The notes under the pieces: generated by a model
The model's database searches: none
What the model was told of the DNA's origin: nothing
The model's input: only the letters and a program-made list of their open reading frames with translations
Part shown: positions 33,497 through 44,256 of the stretch, one piece after another
Layout of the letters: the number at the start of each line of letters is the position of its first letter
How positions within the stretch are numbered: the first letter of the stretch is position 1
Made by a program: the position numbers and the translations under genes
From: Termitomyces sp. T153
Taxonomy: Eukaryota; Basidiomycota; Agaricomycetes; Agaricales; Lyophyllaceae
DNA length: 64,000 bases
Assembly (NCBI GenBank): GCA_018296165.2
Contig: JACKQL020000096.1
Location: 62,001 to 126,000, forward strand
Direction: 5' to 3'

Positions 33497-35664
33497 TTGA
33501 GAAGGATACAGCATGGCAGTGGAAGCCCCTACAGTAAGCTGCCTTTGATGCCCTCAAGCAAGTGGTGACCTCAAAGCCAGTCCTCCTGTTTTCTGATGAT
33601 AATTTTCCATTCCATGTAGAAGTGGATAGCTCAGACTTTGCTATAGGAGCAGTCCTCTTCCAGCAGTCAAAGAAGAATGGCAAATGGCATCCAGTAGCCT
33701 TCTACTCCAAGAGCCTTAATGCAGTGGAATGGAACTATGAGATTCATGACAAGGAGATGCTGGCAATTATTTGGTCCTTTAAAGAATGGCAGCATTTCCT
33801 TGAAGGTGCCTGGCATAAGTTTGAAGTCTGGACAGACCACAAGAACCTTGAGTACTTCCATTCTGCTAAGAAACTCAATCAATGCCAAGCTCGGTGGTCC
33901 CTATATCTGGCCAACTTTGACTTCTCACTGCATCACAAACCTGGATAGAGCATGGGCAAACCAGATGCATTGTCCAGGTGGGCTGACCATGACACAGGAG
34001 AAGGAGATAACAACAACATTGTCCTCTTCAAGCCTGAGCTCTTTGCCATCTGCACACTAGAAGGGATTGTGGTTCAAGGGAATGAGGCAAACATCCTTAG
34101 AGACATCCAAAGAGGGAACTGAGAGGGTGCACAGGAGGATGTAGTTGCTCAGGCAGCACAGGCCCTATAAGCTTGACAGGCAAGTGGAGTCAAGTTAGTG
34201 CATGCAGATGAGTGGGGTCTTCAGGATGGGCTTCTGACCTTTAGAGGATGCATTTATGTGCCTAACATTCCAGAACTTTGCTGGTACATTGTAAAATAAC
34301 ATCATGACTGTTGGGTAGCCGGACATCCTGGAAGGTGGAAGATGCTGGAGCTGGTATCTCAGAACTATTGGTGGTCACAGATCTCCTGATATGTAGGTGC
34401 ACCTACACTAGCACCTGTGATCTTTGTCTCTGCACCAAGCCTCACCATCAAGCACCCATAGGCCAGCTCCACCCACTTCCTATTCCAGCTGCTCACTGGA
34501 GTGTTGTGTTGGTGGATTTCATTGTGGAACTCCCAGATGCTTATGGATATGATGCAGTGATGGTAGTTGTGGACCTCTATGGTAAACAAGCCCATTTCAT
34601 CCCTACCTACACAACATGCTCTGCCTTGGAAGCAGCTAGTCTGTATTGGAAGAATGTCTGAAAGCTCCATGGTCTGTCAGATGGGTATGTCTCTGATTGA
34701 GGCCCCCAGTTTGTGGCAGAGTTTACTCAGGAATTGTACCACCTGCTTGGAGTGAAGCTCCATACCACCACAGCCTATCATCCTCAGTCAGATGGGCAGA
34801 CAAAATGTGTTAATCAGGAACTGGAACAGTATCTCTGCCTTTCTGTAATGAGAGGCAGGATGATTGGGATGAGCTTCTGCCAGATGCTGAGTTCTAGTAC
34901 AACAACTATGTTTACTTTTTCATGCAGATGACTCCATTCTTTCTGGACACTAGCAGGCACTCTCACATGGGATTTGAACCTTAGGCACACCCCTCTGAGA
35001 ATGCCTCCATAAATGAGTTTGTGGACAGGATGAAGAGGGTGCAGGAGGAGACAAAGGCTGCATTGGTGAAGGCCAAGGATGACATGGCACACTACTATGA
35101 CTGTTGCTGGACACTAGCCCCAGTTTACAAGCCAGGAGACTATGTGTACTTGGATAGCTCAGATATTAAGACAACAAGGCCATCTCAAGAACTGTCACAT
35201 CATCATCTTGGCCCCTTCATAGTGGAGAAGAAGGTGGGGCCTTTAGCATACCAACTTAAACTCCCAGCAGGCCTATGCCAATTGCACCCAGTCTTCAATG
35301 TTGTCAAACTATTTCCAGCCCCAAAGGATCCAATCCCTGGCTGCTGCCCTAAGCCACCCCCCCCCCCCCCACCAGTTCTGGTTGACAATGAGGAGGAGTA
35401 TGAAGTGGAGGAAATTTTGGATAGCAGAATATTCCAAGGAAAGTTGCAGTTCAAGGTGAAATGGAAGGGATATGGCATTGAGAACATCTCTTGGGAACTG
35501 CAGGCTAATGTATGTGCACCAACCCTGGTCCAGGACTTCTACCATAGGCATCCCAATGCCCCTAAAGCTATTCAGGGCATCTATCCTATCTCAACAGCTG
35601 ATCAGGCAATCCATGACTTCTTCTATCCAGTGCATCAAGGTGCCACATGCTAGAGAGGGGGTGA
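33497..35664 (+). pseudogene. Gypsy element E pol, 5'-truncated (RNase H to chromodomain)
   Basis: Starts within the RT/RNase H linker (EKDTAWQWKP). RNase H covers 33560-33950 (FHVEVDSSDFAIGAVLFQ, HPVAFYSKSLNAVEW, EMLAIIWSFKEW), nearly free of stops. Integrase covers 34290-34930 (zinc site H..H..C..C; core start LVDFIVELPDA; Asp later in VVDLYGKQAHF). The chromodomain covers 35380-35560 (EYEVEEILDSR, VKWKGYGIENISWE). A run of 14 C at 35359-35372 encodes prolines just before it. It is closely related to A, B and I. LTR, gag, protease and RT are absent on the left, so this is a truncated copy inside D. Confidence 0.85.
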
Positions 35665-35963
35665 TGTCAGGAAACTGCCAATGTACATGCTTGGCTTGGT
35701 CATGTGTTTGGTCACATGATCAGTTGCCATGTGCATTCTGCACAGAACCCACATGGCAATGTATGCACATGTTTGGCAAGGTCATGTGACCACAGTAATT
35801 TTTCTGAACCCTAGCATTGAAAATCCTCAGACTTGTTCTCTTTGGATCTCCCTCTGCCAGGTGTGTAGTCCTACTTGTAGACATTGTACTGTGCTGAATA
35901 GACTTTGGATCTCCTTCTGCCAGTTGTGTGATTGAGCCACAGCCTCCAGAGGTCACCCTTACA
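35665..35963 (+). repeat. 3' LTR of element E
   Basis: 299 bp, from TGTCAGGAAACTGCC to GGTCACCCTTACA, directly after the E pol stop. It carries two copies of TTTGGATCTCC.TCTGCCAG, the same doubled motif seen in the A-type LTRs although the rest has diverged. Confidence 0.85.
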
Positions 35964-37266
35964 AATGCATGGGTGCAGTACATTCTGCACCATAGCCACC
36001 CAGGTTTCCAGAATCTGTATTCAGGTGTGGCTATTGATGCTTCATTACATACAGACTAATGTTTGGTCTTTGGATATATTCTAGGTTGGGCAATGGCCCC
36101 AACTACACCATATGCACACATGTGCAAATGGCTTATATAAGGCTGTTTGCTATGGTAGCAGCTCAGCCTTGACTCTATCAAGACATGGTTGATGACTACT
36201 GAGCTCATGTAGAAGAATTTAATCCTTTCACTCCCTACACCTTTATGCTGCATAGGCTGCAAGTGCTCCCTATGCAAGTCAACAATCTCAGTGAGACAGA
36301 GGTAATTTGTTACTTCCTCACAAACTGCATGCCCCCTGCCTGGGTGAATCATGCATATACTTATGATATACACTTCCTTGATCACAGAATGCCATTGTCA
36401 ACTCCAAACCATTGGTGTGCCCCCTGCTTTAGTGGGGTACAATAAGTAGTATGCCCCCACCACTGACAATCAGGAGTGCTTCCAAGTGCTCCTTCAACTC
36501 CATGAGAGTAGGGGCCACTCTCCACTCAGTGTGGCCAAATGGCTGTGCTATAGTGAGGCTGGCATCTTCACTTACCTCCTGCACCAACCTCCAGAAGTAG
36601 TAAGAGCCACACTTGCACAAGCAAAGGAGCCATTTTCCATGGACAGTGCAGCTCTAACTGAGGAGGGGCTCTCTTTATCAGCAGCAACAGCTGCTCCTGA
36701 CCTTGCTACAAGCTCTGGTGCATCCTCTCAGAACATACCTATAGAGGAGTCCATGAAATTGGACTACACCAACAATTCTGTGGTGCTCATAAATCCCCAA
36801 CTAGAGGCAACTCCCTCAGTCATCCCCAGTCCCTTGGATGCTGTCATAGCAACTAATGTTGCTACCCCAACTGCTCCTGAGACTGGATCAAGTAGTTCCA
36901 TTGATATGCCTAATGCTGTATCAGAATGTTGGGTGGACATTATGAGCAATGAGGAAGTGGCAGCCTTGAAAATGGATGAACAGGCCAGATGAACTACTGT
37001 TGTAGTTCACCAGTAATATTGGATAAACATATGTGGGCTCACTGAGTGCCCATTAAGCACCTAGCACAGTTGGACAGCATGCAATGATGATACAATGTCC
37101 ATCTTATTAAGTATAATCATTTGATCCTACCACTTGTACAATATAAAGGTTCATACTTGAACTCCAGTGAAAGTCTTGGGTGGAATGCCATATCCCACCC
37201 CCTTTTCTTGTTTACTGTGTTATGGTGATTTTGTGTGAGTCCATTGATGGACTCAAAAGGGAGGTA
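35964..37266 (+). pseudogene. Element D extra ORF, second part
   Basis: Plus-strand coding character resumes after E. 36200-36440 gives a conserved-looking block (YTFMLHRLQVLPMQVN, MPPAWVNHAYTYDIHFLDH). After a frameshift, 36486-36992 gives a 168-codon open frame rich in Ser, Thr and Ala. It ends about 275 bp before the 3' LTR. Together with 32301-33496 it may be a third gene of D, placed between pol and the 3' LTR. It does not look like an envelope gene: I see no signal peptide or membrane segment. Function unknown. Confidence 0.45.
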
Positions 37267-37489
37267 TGTAACAGAGTGCCTGTTACCTCCTTAGTACCCA
37301 AGTAGTAATACATATTAATTTGTATATTATATTATAAGGTAGCATCACATGACACTACCCACAAATACCCATACTGTAATTATGTAAGGCAGCACCTTAC
37401 TTCATACTTCATAGATTAGAACCAATCAACTGGTTTTGACTTATGAGGTGTGAACCATAAGCTGCACAACCCATAACATAAACATTACA
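37267..37489 (+). repeat. 3' LTR of Gypsy element D
   Basis: 223 bp, TGTAACAGAG to ACATTACA, paired with 23658-23879. It is followed by the TTGGA target duplication at 37490-37494. Confidence 0.9.
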
Positions 37490-37494
37490 TTGGA

Positions 37495-37779
37495 TGACTC
37501 CCTGTTCATCTTGGTGGAAGCTGTAATTTCATCCATGATGTGCTTGCTGATGATGTCTTTGCACATCTTGACAGTTGCATTGATGTTGGCCACTGTCTTG
37601 AGCCAGTCACTGAAAAGCTCTATACTGTCATAAATCTTGTTCTTCCCATTGCCCAAAGTATACTTGTGACAGACATCTTTGTCAGGGAACTACTGCTTGT
37701 GCCAGACCCTCCAATTGTTTCCTTGATTCTGATCATTGACCTCCCATCTTCCAGTCACAAGTACTTTTGACTAGGGGCT
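37495..37779 (-). pseudogene. Element C gag, upstream part
   Basis: Minus-strand continuation of element C. It reads GNGKNKIYDSIELFSDW..VKMCKDIISKHIMDEI and, across the D insertion, joins in frame with the gag stretch ending at 23651. It is separated from more upstream C sequence (39826-39955) by a solo LTR. Confidence 0.6.
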
Positions 37780-39825
37780 TGTCAGGTTCTGCTGACTATG
37801 GGGGCTCAGCTTAGCTGGGCAAGTCCTTACTAGGCAGATGTGATGTCCTGCACTTATAACCTAGCATTAGGGTGGTCTGGACTTCAGATACTTCTGAGAG
37901 ATAAGCTAAGGGGAGTGGTCTGAGCAAGTCTAGGGTGGTCTGAGCAAGTCTGGGGGTGGTCCAAGGAAGTCTAAGACCAGGTACAATAAGGGTTGGGTTT
38001 GGAGGTGTGTCAGGCACAAGTCCAGAGGCAAATATACAGACTGTGGGGCAAGCAGAGGCTATGCAAGTGATAGGAGCAGGGCCAGGGATTGCTGGGGGAT
38101 CAATTAATGATGATGGGTTCCAGGGCCAAGCATGGAGCAAGGTCTGGAGTTAATTATGAATGTTGGAGGGTTGTAACTTATGCACAGAGTTTGTAATGGT
38201 ATTAGAGTTGAAAGGAACTGTCAGGTTCCGCTGACGACGGGGGCTCAGCTATACTGGCGAGTCCTTACTAGGTGGACGCGATGTCCTGCGCTTATAACCA
38301 AGCATCTGGTATTGACATGGAGGGACTTGCGAGGGGGAGCTAGGGGCGGTCCAAGCAAGTCCAGAGCGGCTCGGGGGCGTCTAAGACCAAGTATACTTGT
38401 TGTTGAACCTGGACGGGTGCCAGAGCAAGTTTGTGGGCATGCAATTAGAATGCGGGGTAAGCGGAGGCTTTGCAGTTGATGGGGGTGGAGCCAGAGGTTT
38501 GACAGGAGATTGCCAAGACGTGAGGTATTCCTGGGCCAAGCGGGAGTGAGGTCCGGGGTTGTCGTAGGAATGTTCAGGTCATAGCGTGCACGCGGAGTTT
38601 GTACTGTTGTTGGAGATGAAAGGAACTTAGGAAGACAAAGGAACTATACATGGTCAAGATGAGGTGGAGACAAGGCGAGACAAGACAGAGAACAGAGATA
38701 GATTCAAAACTAAAAATAGAGACAGGGACAAGACAAAAGACAAGACATAGGAAACTGGTAAATGCAATATCAAGACTAAAGTACTAGGGGTTCTTCTACG
38801 ACTTATATACCTACTACTGGGTGGCTCCAGAGGGCAGAGGATATGGCAGCGGCTTGACAGAACTGTGCGGAGTCGACGGTTGTCAGGTGCAATCTTGGAA
38901 TGGGCTGTGGTGACATTCTGATGGGATCAGTTGGAAAGCGGATCGTTCTGGGGTCAGGGAAAGCCTCAGGAGTCCAGGGGAATTCAGGGGATGCATCAAC
39001 TGCTGTGGAGAAGGCATTGGAGTTGATCAAGGAGCCATCGGGGTCTGCCAAAGAAGTGTTGGAGTTGCCTAAAGTGGGCGCGGAGGGTGGGCAAGGGTTG
39101 GGGAGTTTGGCGGAGCATTAAAGGGGGGGGCTGGGGGCAGTGTCGGGGTCTAGAGAGCGGGTCATGACAGGAACTTAGGCAATGATAAAGGAAACTGAGG
39201 TAGATGAGGCAAGATGGAATTGGTACAAGACAGAGACAAGAATGATAGATTGAGACACAAGACTAGAGATAGAAAATAGAGACAGAGACAAGAAAACAGA
39301 GACAATATAACAGAAACAAGTAACCACAGGTAATATCAAGACTAGCATAGTGGATGCTACTCTATAACTTCTATACTAAATACTAGACCTCCCCCAGGGA
39401 TTGAGGGTGCAACAACAGGGCTTGTCAGAGCATGTGGGATTGATGGGTGTTGGTTCTGATCAGATGGCAGGCCACAGTGATATTCTAATAGGAACTGATG
39501 AGAATGTGGTCTGCTCTGTAGCCATCAGGAAGTTCCAGAGTGGTTGGGTAGGTTGTGGGGACAAGTTAGCAATGTGTGCCTGGGTCAGGAGAGATGTTGG
39601 AGAGGCCCAGGAGCTTGGAAGAAGAAGGGGCAATGACAGAGTCTACAGGGAAGATGTTGAGGTTTGCCAGGGAGCCATCAGAGTTTGCTGGGGAATTGTT
39701 GGAGTTAGCTGGGGCAGGTGCTGTGGGTGAACAAAGGTTGGGGTAAATTGAGGGTGTGGAGGGGGACTCCAGGGAAGTGGGGTGGCTTGGGAAGAGGTCT
39801 GGCAGTCTGGGAGCAGATCATGACA
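37780..39825 (+). repeat. Solo LTR of ~1.1 kb family, outer copy (split)
   Basis: Begins TGTCAGGTTCTGCTG and ends GCAGATCATGACA. The flanking target duplication is GGGCT (37775-37779 and 39826-39830). It is interrupted by a second copy of the same LTR at 38219-39169. Without that insert it is about 1,090 bp. It is CG-depleted. No internal retroelement sequence is present, so it is a recombination remnant. Confidence 0.88.
38219..39169 (+). repeat. Solo LTR of ~1.1 kb family, inner young copy
   Basis: 951 bp, TGTCAGGTTCCGCTG to GCGGGTCATGACA, inside the outer copy, with target duplication GGAAC (38214-38218 and 39170-39174). It is rich in CG where the outer copy has TG or CA at the same positions, for example GACGACGGGGG against GACTATGGGGG. 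This fits a later arrival. Confidence 0.9.
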
Positions 39826-40136
39826 GGGCTATCTATTGGTCATATTTGTATGTTGTCATGTACTGGGAGTCTGGAGATCAAGCCATTCACAATGGATTTC
39901 CATTTTTGGATCAGATTCCAGATTTGGTTGTTGTGTTGTTGAGTGTTTTTTGAAGAGGCTCTAGTGTAAATTTTCTGAACACTGGCATTTGGAATCCTTA
40001 GACTTATTCTCTTTGAATCTCCCTCTGCCAAGTAAGTAGCTAAAACTCTGAAACTTCTTGTAGATGCTAAACAGACTTTGGATATCCCTCTGCTAGTTGT
40101 GTGATTGAGTCACAGCCTCCAGAGGTCACCCTTACA
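39826..40136. other. Element C 5' piece joined to a Gypsy LTR fragment
   Basis: 39831-39955 has minus-strand coding character continuous with element C gag once the solo LTR is removed. From about 39973 to 40136 it is the 3' ~165 bp of an E-type LTR, including both TTTGGAT.TCCCTCTGC motifs and the terminal CCCTTACA. The 5' part of that LTR is absent. The fragment abuts the TPR gene remnant. Confidence 0.55.
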
Positions 40137-41787
40137 GCATGTATTGAAGGATTGCACAAATATACTTGGTAGCAGGTGTCAGGTTCCGCTGACCTCGGGG
40201 GCTCAGCTGCACTGGGCAAGTCCTTACTAGGCGGGCGTGATCCCCTTGCACTGGCAACCAAACACTCGAAAACGTTCTGGGCACTGATGGCTTGTGCGGA
40301 TAGTCAGTGGGATGTGATCCGGACAGATCCAGGGAGGTCTGGAGGAGTCGGATTGCAAGGAAACGGGACAGGCTTGGCGGGGTTCAGGCAGAAGACTGTA
40401 AGGGAGATTCACGGAAGCAAAGGAGTAGGCAGCTACGCGATCAATGGGAGCGGAGCTGGGGTTTGATGGAAGATCAATTTGAGTTGATGGAGTCCGGGGC
40501 CAAGCGAAGAGCGAGGTTCGGACCTAGTGAAAGAGTGTTGGGGTTTGTAATCGTAATTGCAGAGTTTGTGAGGTTGTTAAGGTTGATGAAGACTTGGGCA
40601 CAGCGGCCGGACGGAGTCACCGAGACAGCATCAGACGAAATGAAATGGAGTCGATATGGAACAAGAGTAGATTCGAGTGGAGATACGAAACAATAATGAG
40701 AATGATAACAAAATGGAGACAAGACAAGACCGGGAGACTGAGATAAGACTGGGAGACTGAGATAAGAAAACGAGACACAAAACACGAAACACGAAAAGGA
40801 AACAATCAGACCATAGGTAATGTTAAGCAATATCAAGACTAGAGTACAAAGAGCTACTCGATGTCTTATATACTGACTACCAGAGAACTTTGGGGTACGT
40901 TGGCTGCAGCGGCGGGGCTTGGCGGAGCTTGACGGAGAGGGCGGGTGTCGGTTGCAATCAAGGGTCGGGCCGCACTGATACGTTGTTGGGATCATTTGGA
41001 AATGCGGGTCACCCCGAGGTTGTCATGATACTCCGGAATGGGTCAGAGGAACCAGGGTGTTGAGTTGATGATGGGTGGCAAAGATCGGGAACAGCGGGGG
41101 TGATTCTCGGGGTTTGGGAGATCCAGGGTAAGTGTCAGTGGCTGCGGGGAAGGCGTCGAAGTTGGCCAGGGGGCCGTCAGAGTTAGCCGGGGAGGCGTCG
41201 GAGTTAGCCGAAATAGGCGCGGGGCATGGGCAGAAGTTCGGCGGAGCGTCGGGGGTTTTGGGGAATCGGGGGGTTGCTGGACAATGTGCGGGGGTCCAGG
41301 GGATGGGTCATGACAGCAGGCATCCTAATACTATCAAAGTCATGGTAAACCCTGCTATTACACTACAAAGGGGTGGAAAACTGCAAGAAGCACAGAATCT
41401 TGAACAGTATGTCTGAACAGCTCAAACAGAAGCACTTGGAAGTAGAAATGTTCAAGCTATTCAAGCCATGGCAAATCTTGCTGTAACACTTCAAAAGGCT
41501 GGAATACTAGAACAGGCAAAGGGCATTGTGCAGCAAGTTTTGAAAGCTTACAGGGAAATGTTTGGGAACAGGCACCCTGACATTGTTCAAGCCATGGAAA
41601 ATCTTGCTGTAACACTTCAGAAAGCTGGAATTCTGAAAGAGGCAGAGGATCTGAAGCAGCAAATATTGGAGGCTCATGTAGAAGTACTAGGAAACAGGCA
41701 TTCTTATGCTGTTGAACCTATGGCAGGCATTTCTGCAAAAATTGCAAATGGTTGGAAAGCTGGAAGAGGTAGAGAATTTTGGCAGTA
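40137..41787 (+). pseudogene. Kinesin-light-chain-like TPR repeats, broken gene
   Basis: After removing the solo LTR at 40177-41315, the plus strand reads tandem repeats of about 42 residues with the consensus LG.RHPD...AM.NLAVTLQKAG...EAE.L..Q.LEA. These occur at 40137-40176 plus 41321-41412, then 41440-41560, 41565-41690 and a partial last one. Such TPR arrays are common at the C-terminus of fungal NACHT or NB-ARC proteins. No nucleotide-binding domain is left here. The 5' side is cut by a Gypsy LTR fragment at 40136, the middle by a solo LTR, and there is a TGA near 41415. CG is depleted, as in the transposons. Confidence 0.75.
40177..41315 (+). repeat. Solo LTR of ~1.1 kb family inside the TPR gene
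   Basis: 1,139 bp, TGTCAGGTTCCGCTG to GATGGGTCATGACA, with target duplication GCAGG (40172-40176 and 41316-41320). CG-rich, like the copy at 38219. Joining its flanks restores the TPR reading across LGSRHPNT. Confidence 0.92.
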
Positions 41788-42300
41788 AGTATCAAAAGCT
41801 CCCTTAGCATTGCTTCACTGGTTACTAATGAATATGAATAGAGGAGGATCTAGATGATATGCATTCATGTAGCCATAGACTATTACCGTTGGGCAAGCAT
41901 GCCCTACTAAAGTGTAAGTAATAGTTTTCGAAACCAAAAAGAATCATATCCATGTGGATAGTAGAAGAAAAGATAATTCTATTAAGATGACTTTCTAAGT
42001 ACCGATTATTGTGATTGGCTCATAATCTCATTGTTACCTTTAACAGTGTTCAACCCAAATTTCCCTGGGTTCTCAGAAGGGCAGAGGAAGAAGTTAGAGC
42101 TCTTGAAAACCCTTCAATATTTCGAGATCATGTTTGTGTTTCTGTGATATTAGCGAGGACATACGTCCTTCGAGCAGCGTGTTCAAATTGCACAGAGCTG
42201 CACACACAGTTTCTTGCGGACCTTACATAATATTTTTTCCGTTTATCTTTCGTTCTCAATTACTTTGCGGTGCTTCGCCATCTTCTGGCTCAGTAATTAT
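41788..42300. other. Intergenic, repeat-to-gene transition
   Basis: About 500 bp in which CG returns to normal. No gene recognised. The last part, before 42301, weakly resembles the DNA upstream of 19234. Confidence 0.4.
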
Positions 42301-43487
42301 ATGATGATCATATTCCCAGGTGTATGTATACTTCATTGCATTCAGTACTACCTTCTATCTTACTGATTGCTCTTCAGGAATCCGACAAGGACCCAAAGTA
42401 CATTAATGATTCTATACCTCCATGTGAGCAGCACGAGAGAGTGGTCGTTTTACGCAAGCTTATAGACCGCGGAATCCCATGTATCCTTTGGGCCGAAGAC
42501 GCTATGCGCTATGCTCATAGAATCCCAACATGCATCTTTGACCAGCGAATTCTCGTTCCCAATCATCTTCTGCAAGAGGCTGCTGCAGTTTTACAAAAGG
42601 GTGATTATCGTCCTACGACACATTCGGAGCATTCTTGAGAGATTTTGCCTGGTCCTCATTTCGGTACCTCGCCATTTTCCACAGGGAATTCGTCTCAAGC
42701 ATCGTGACGTACCTGAGGATCACCCCTATAAGCTTGAGCCAATCCCAACATGGATTTTGCTCCTTCCACAGTCCTATTTTGGCCTTTCTGTTGGGTCTAC
42801 TGAACGATTTCAGACTTTGGAGCTGGGACCTTCTCTGTCCCTTCTTAATGCTGGTATCTTGGTCCCTAAATATCATACCTTTCTTGAGGGTTCAGTCAAA
42901 TTCATGATGTATCAACCAACTGGCGTAGATACCCCCCATGCACGTGGTGTATTGCGGCACTCGGTCTTTGTTGATTACTTGCTCACCTATCGAGTGGCAG
43001 TACGGTGAAAATGCGAAGCTTCCCCCCCTGGGCCAGCTGTACCCTGCCGAGCACCAAATTCTTGAGGAGCTTCAAGCAGAGGATGCTCGTTGGTATATCG
43101 AGTATCTGTTCAGGAAGAGAGAATCTCCTTCTTTTGATGAAATACTCGAGTTTAGGGCCAAGGATAAGATTCCTCCATCGTCAGTATCCAATTTTCTTCT
43201 TCGATGATGAGAAAACAACGTTTTAGATGGAATTCTAATATAGTTAATCGAAGTCATGTCTCGGTACCTCTACGTGAGAGCCAGAAGTGAGTCGACATCA
43301 ATCTATTCTTTGTGCATTGGCCGATGTGAGAGAGCAGATGTCGAAGCTATTCAACGTTGTCCGTTGCGGTGAAGTTGAACAGGGTCAATGTGAAATGTGC
43401 AGCTCCTGCAAACATACAATCGCAAGTCAGCGTAGGGAAGGGTATTTTACCTGCGTTTCGAAAGCTCTTAGGCGTCCTATGTTGTGA
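42301..43487 (+). pseudogene. Pseudogene copy of the nucleotidyltransferase-like gene
   Basis: Clearly a duplicate of 19234-20464, with the same first exon (MMIIFPG), a 56 bp intron at 42322-42377 and the same later splice borders. Three lesions break it: TGA at about 42636, where the other copy has TTA (Leu); a 1 bp insertion in the CCATTTTCCACAGGG stretch near 42680; and another 1 bp insertion near 42995 (GTGGCAGTAC against GTGGAGTAC). Downstream of each lesion, similarity continues in the shifted frame. The C-terminal exon (KLFNVVRCGEVEQGQ..) is still readable and has a CEMCSSC cluster that copy 1 lacks. CG is retained, so this decay is ordinary mutation. Confidence 0.85.
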
Positions 43488-44256
43488 TCATGATAGACTG
43501 GCGTGCCATGCACGCCATTTTGTATGTTGCTGTGCGACCTGAGGAGAAATAATAGAATTGCATCCGGACTCGAGCAAAACTGAGTCTCGTATGGGTTTGT
43601 GTCCCCGCGGGGGTAGGAAATGCATCCGCCATATAATATGCAGCATGGTTACCCTGAATGACGTCGACGAGACGAAGTTGATTAATATATACTCGCGGGG
43701 GTCTGGCCAGGGCGGATGATATGTCACTCAGTAACCATTAGACGCGGGTAGCATCATTCAACGAGAATGTCTGAGGCTGACATTGTTTGTGCCATCAAGG
43801 TGAGTATGACTGAGCGCCACCGTGAATTACATAGCCTGAGAGAAGACGGAAGGCATGGAAAGACGCTGCGTTCAACGTTCAACAATCAACGGAAGTGGGT
43901 CCGGTAATGACTGATCGAGGATCGGGGCAGACGGATGATATATGTTCCTTTATTGGCGGGTACGAGGGAGATCAAAGCTCACGAGAACACATAGGTAACT
44001 GAAAATCCACAATTATCGTCCCTAGACAGGATAGTGCAATCAGCTTGAGTTCATCCTGCCATCTACTGCAAAATTACTTAAGCATTCATGTACTTCGATG
44101 CATGGTTGGAAGACTCATCGGAAGCGAGGAGCTTGAGGCAAAAACAAGGAAGCGTGAGAAAATGAATAATAATGTAATTCGCGTGTTTGATTTGATCGCT
44201 GCTCGATTCCGCCGCCACCTCGATGCAGCTGCGCTGACCTTTTCCTTCCTTCCGCA
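43488..44256. other. Intergenic, upstream of the large gene
   Basis: CG-normal. The first ~40 bp is still shared with the duplicate at 20420-20460. No further gene is supported. The promoter of the gene at 44257 is expected in the last few hundred bases. Confidence 0.4.

Larger units (their letters stand above)
23658..37489 (+). mobile_element. Gypsy retrotransposon D, both LTRs, about 13.8 kb with nested E
   Basis: Paired ~222 bp LTRs, a TTGGA target duplication, and an internal plus-strand order of leader, gag, protease, RT, RNase H, integrase, chromodomain-like region and an extra downstream ORF region. About 2.5 kb of this length is the later fragment E (33497-35963). The reading frames are decayed and the RT active site is changed, so it is dead. 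It sits inside element C in the opposite orientation. Confidence 0.85.

Noticed and set aside
35359..35372. Run of 14 C bases
   Set aside because: It lies in the proline-rich linker before the chromodomain of element E and looks like slippage or assembly noise rather than a signal.
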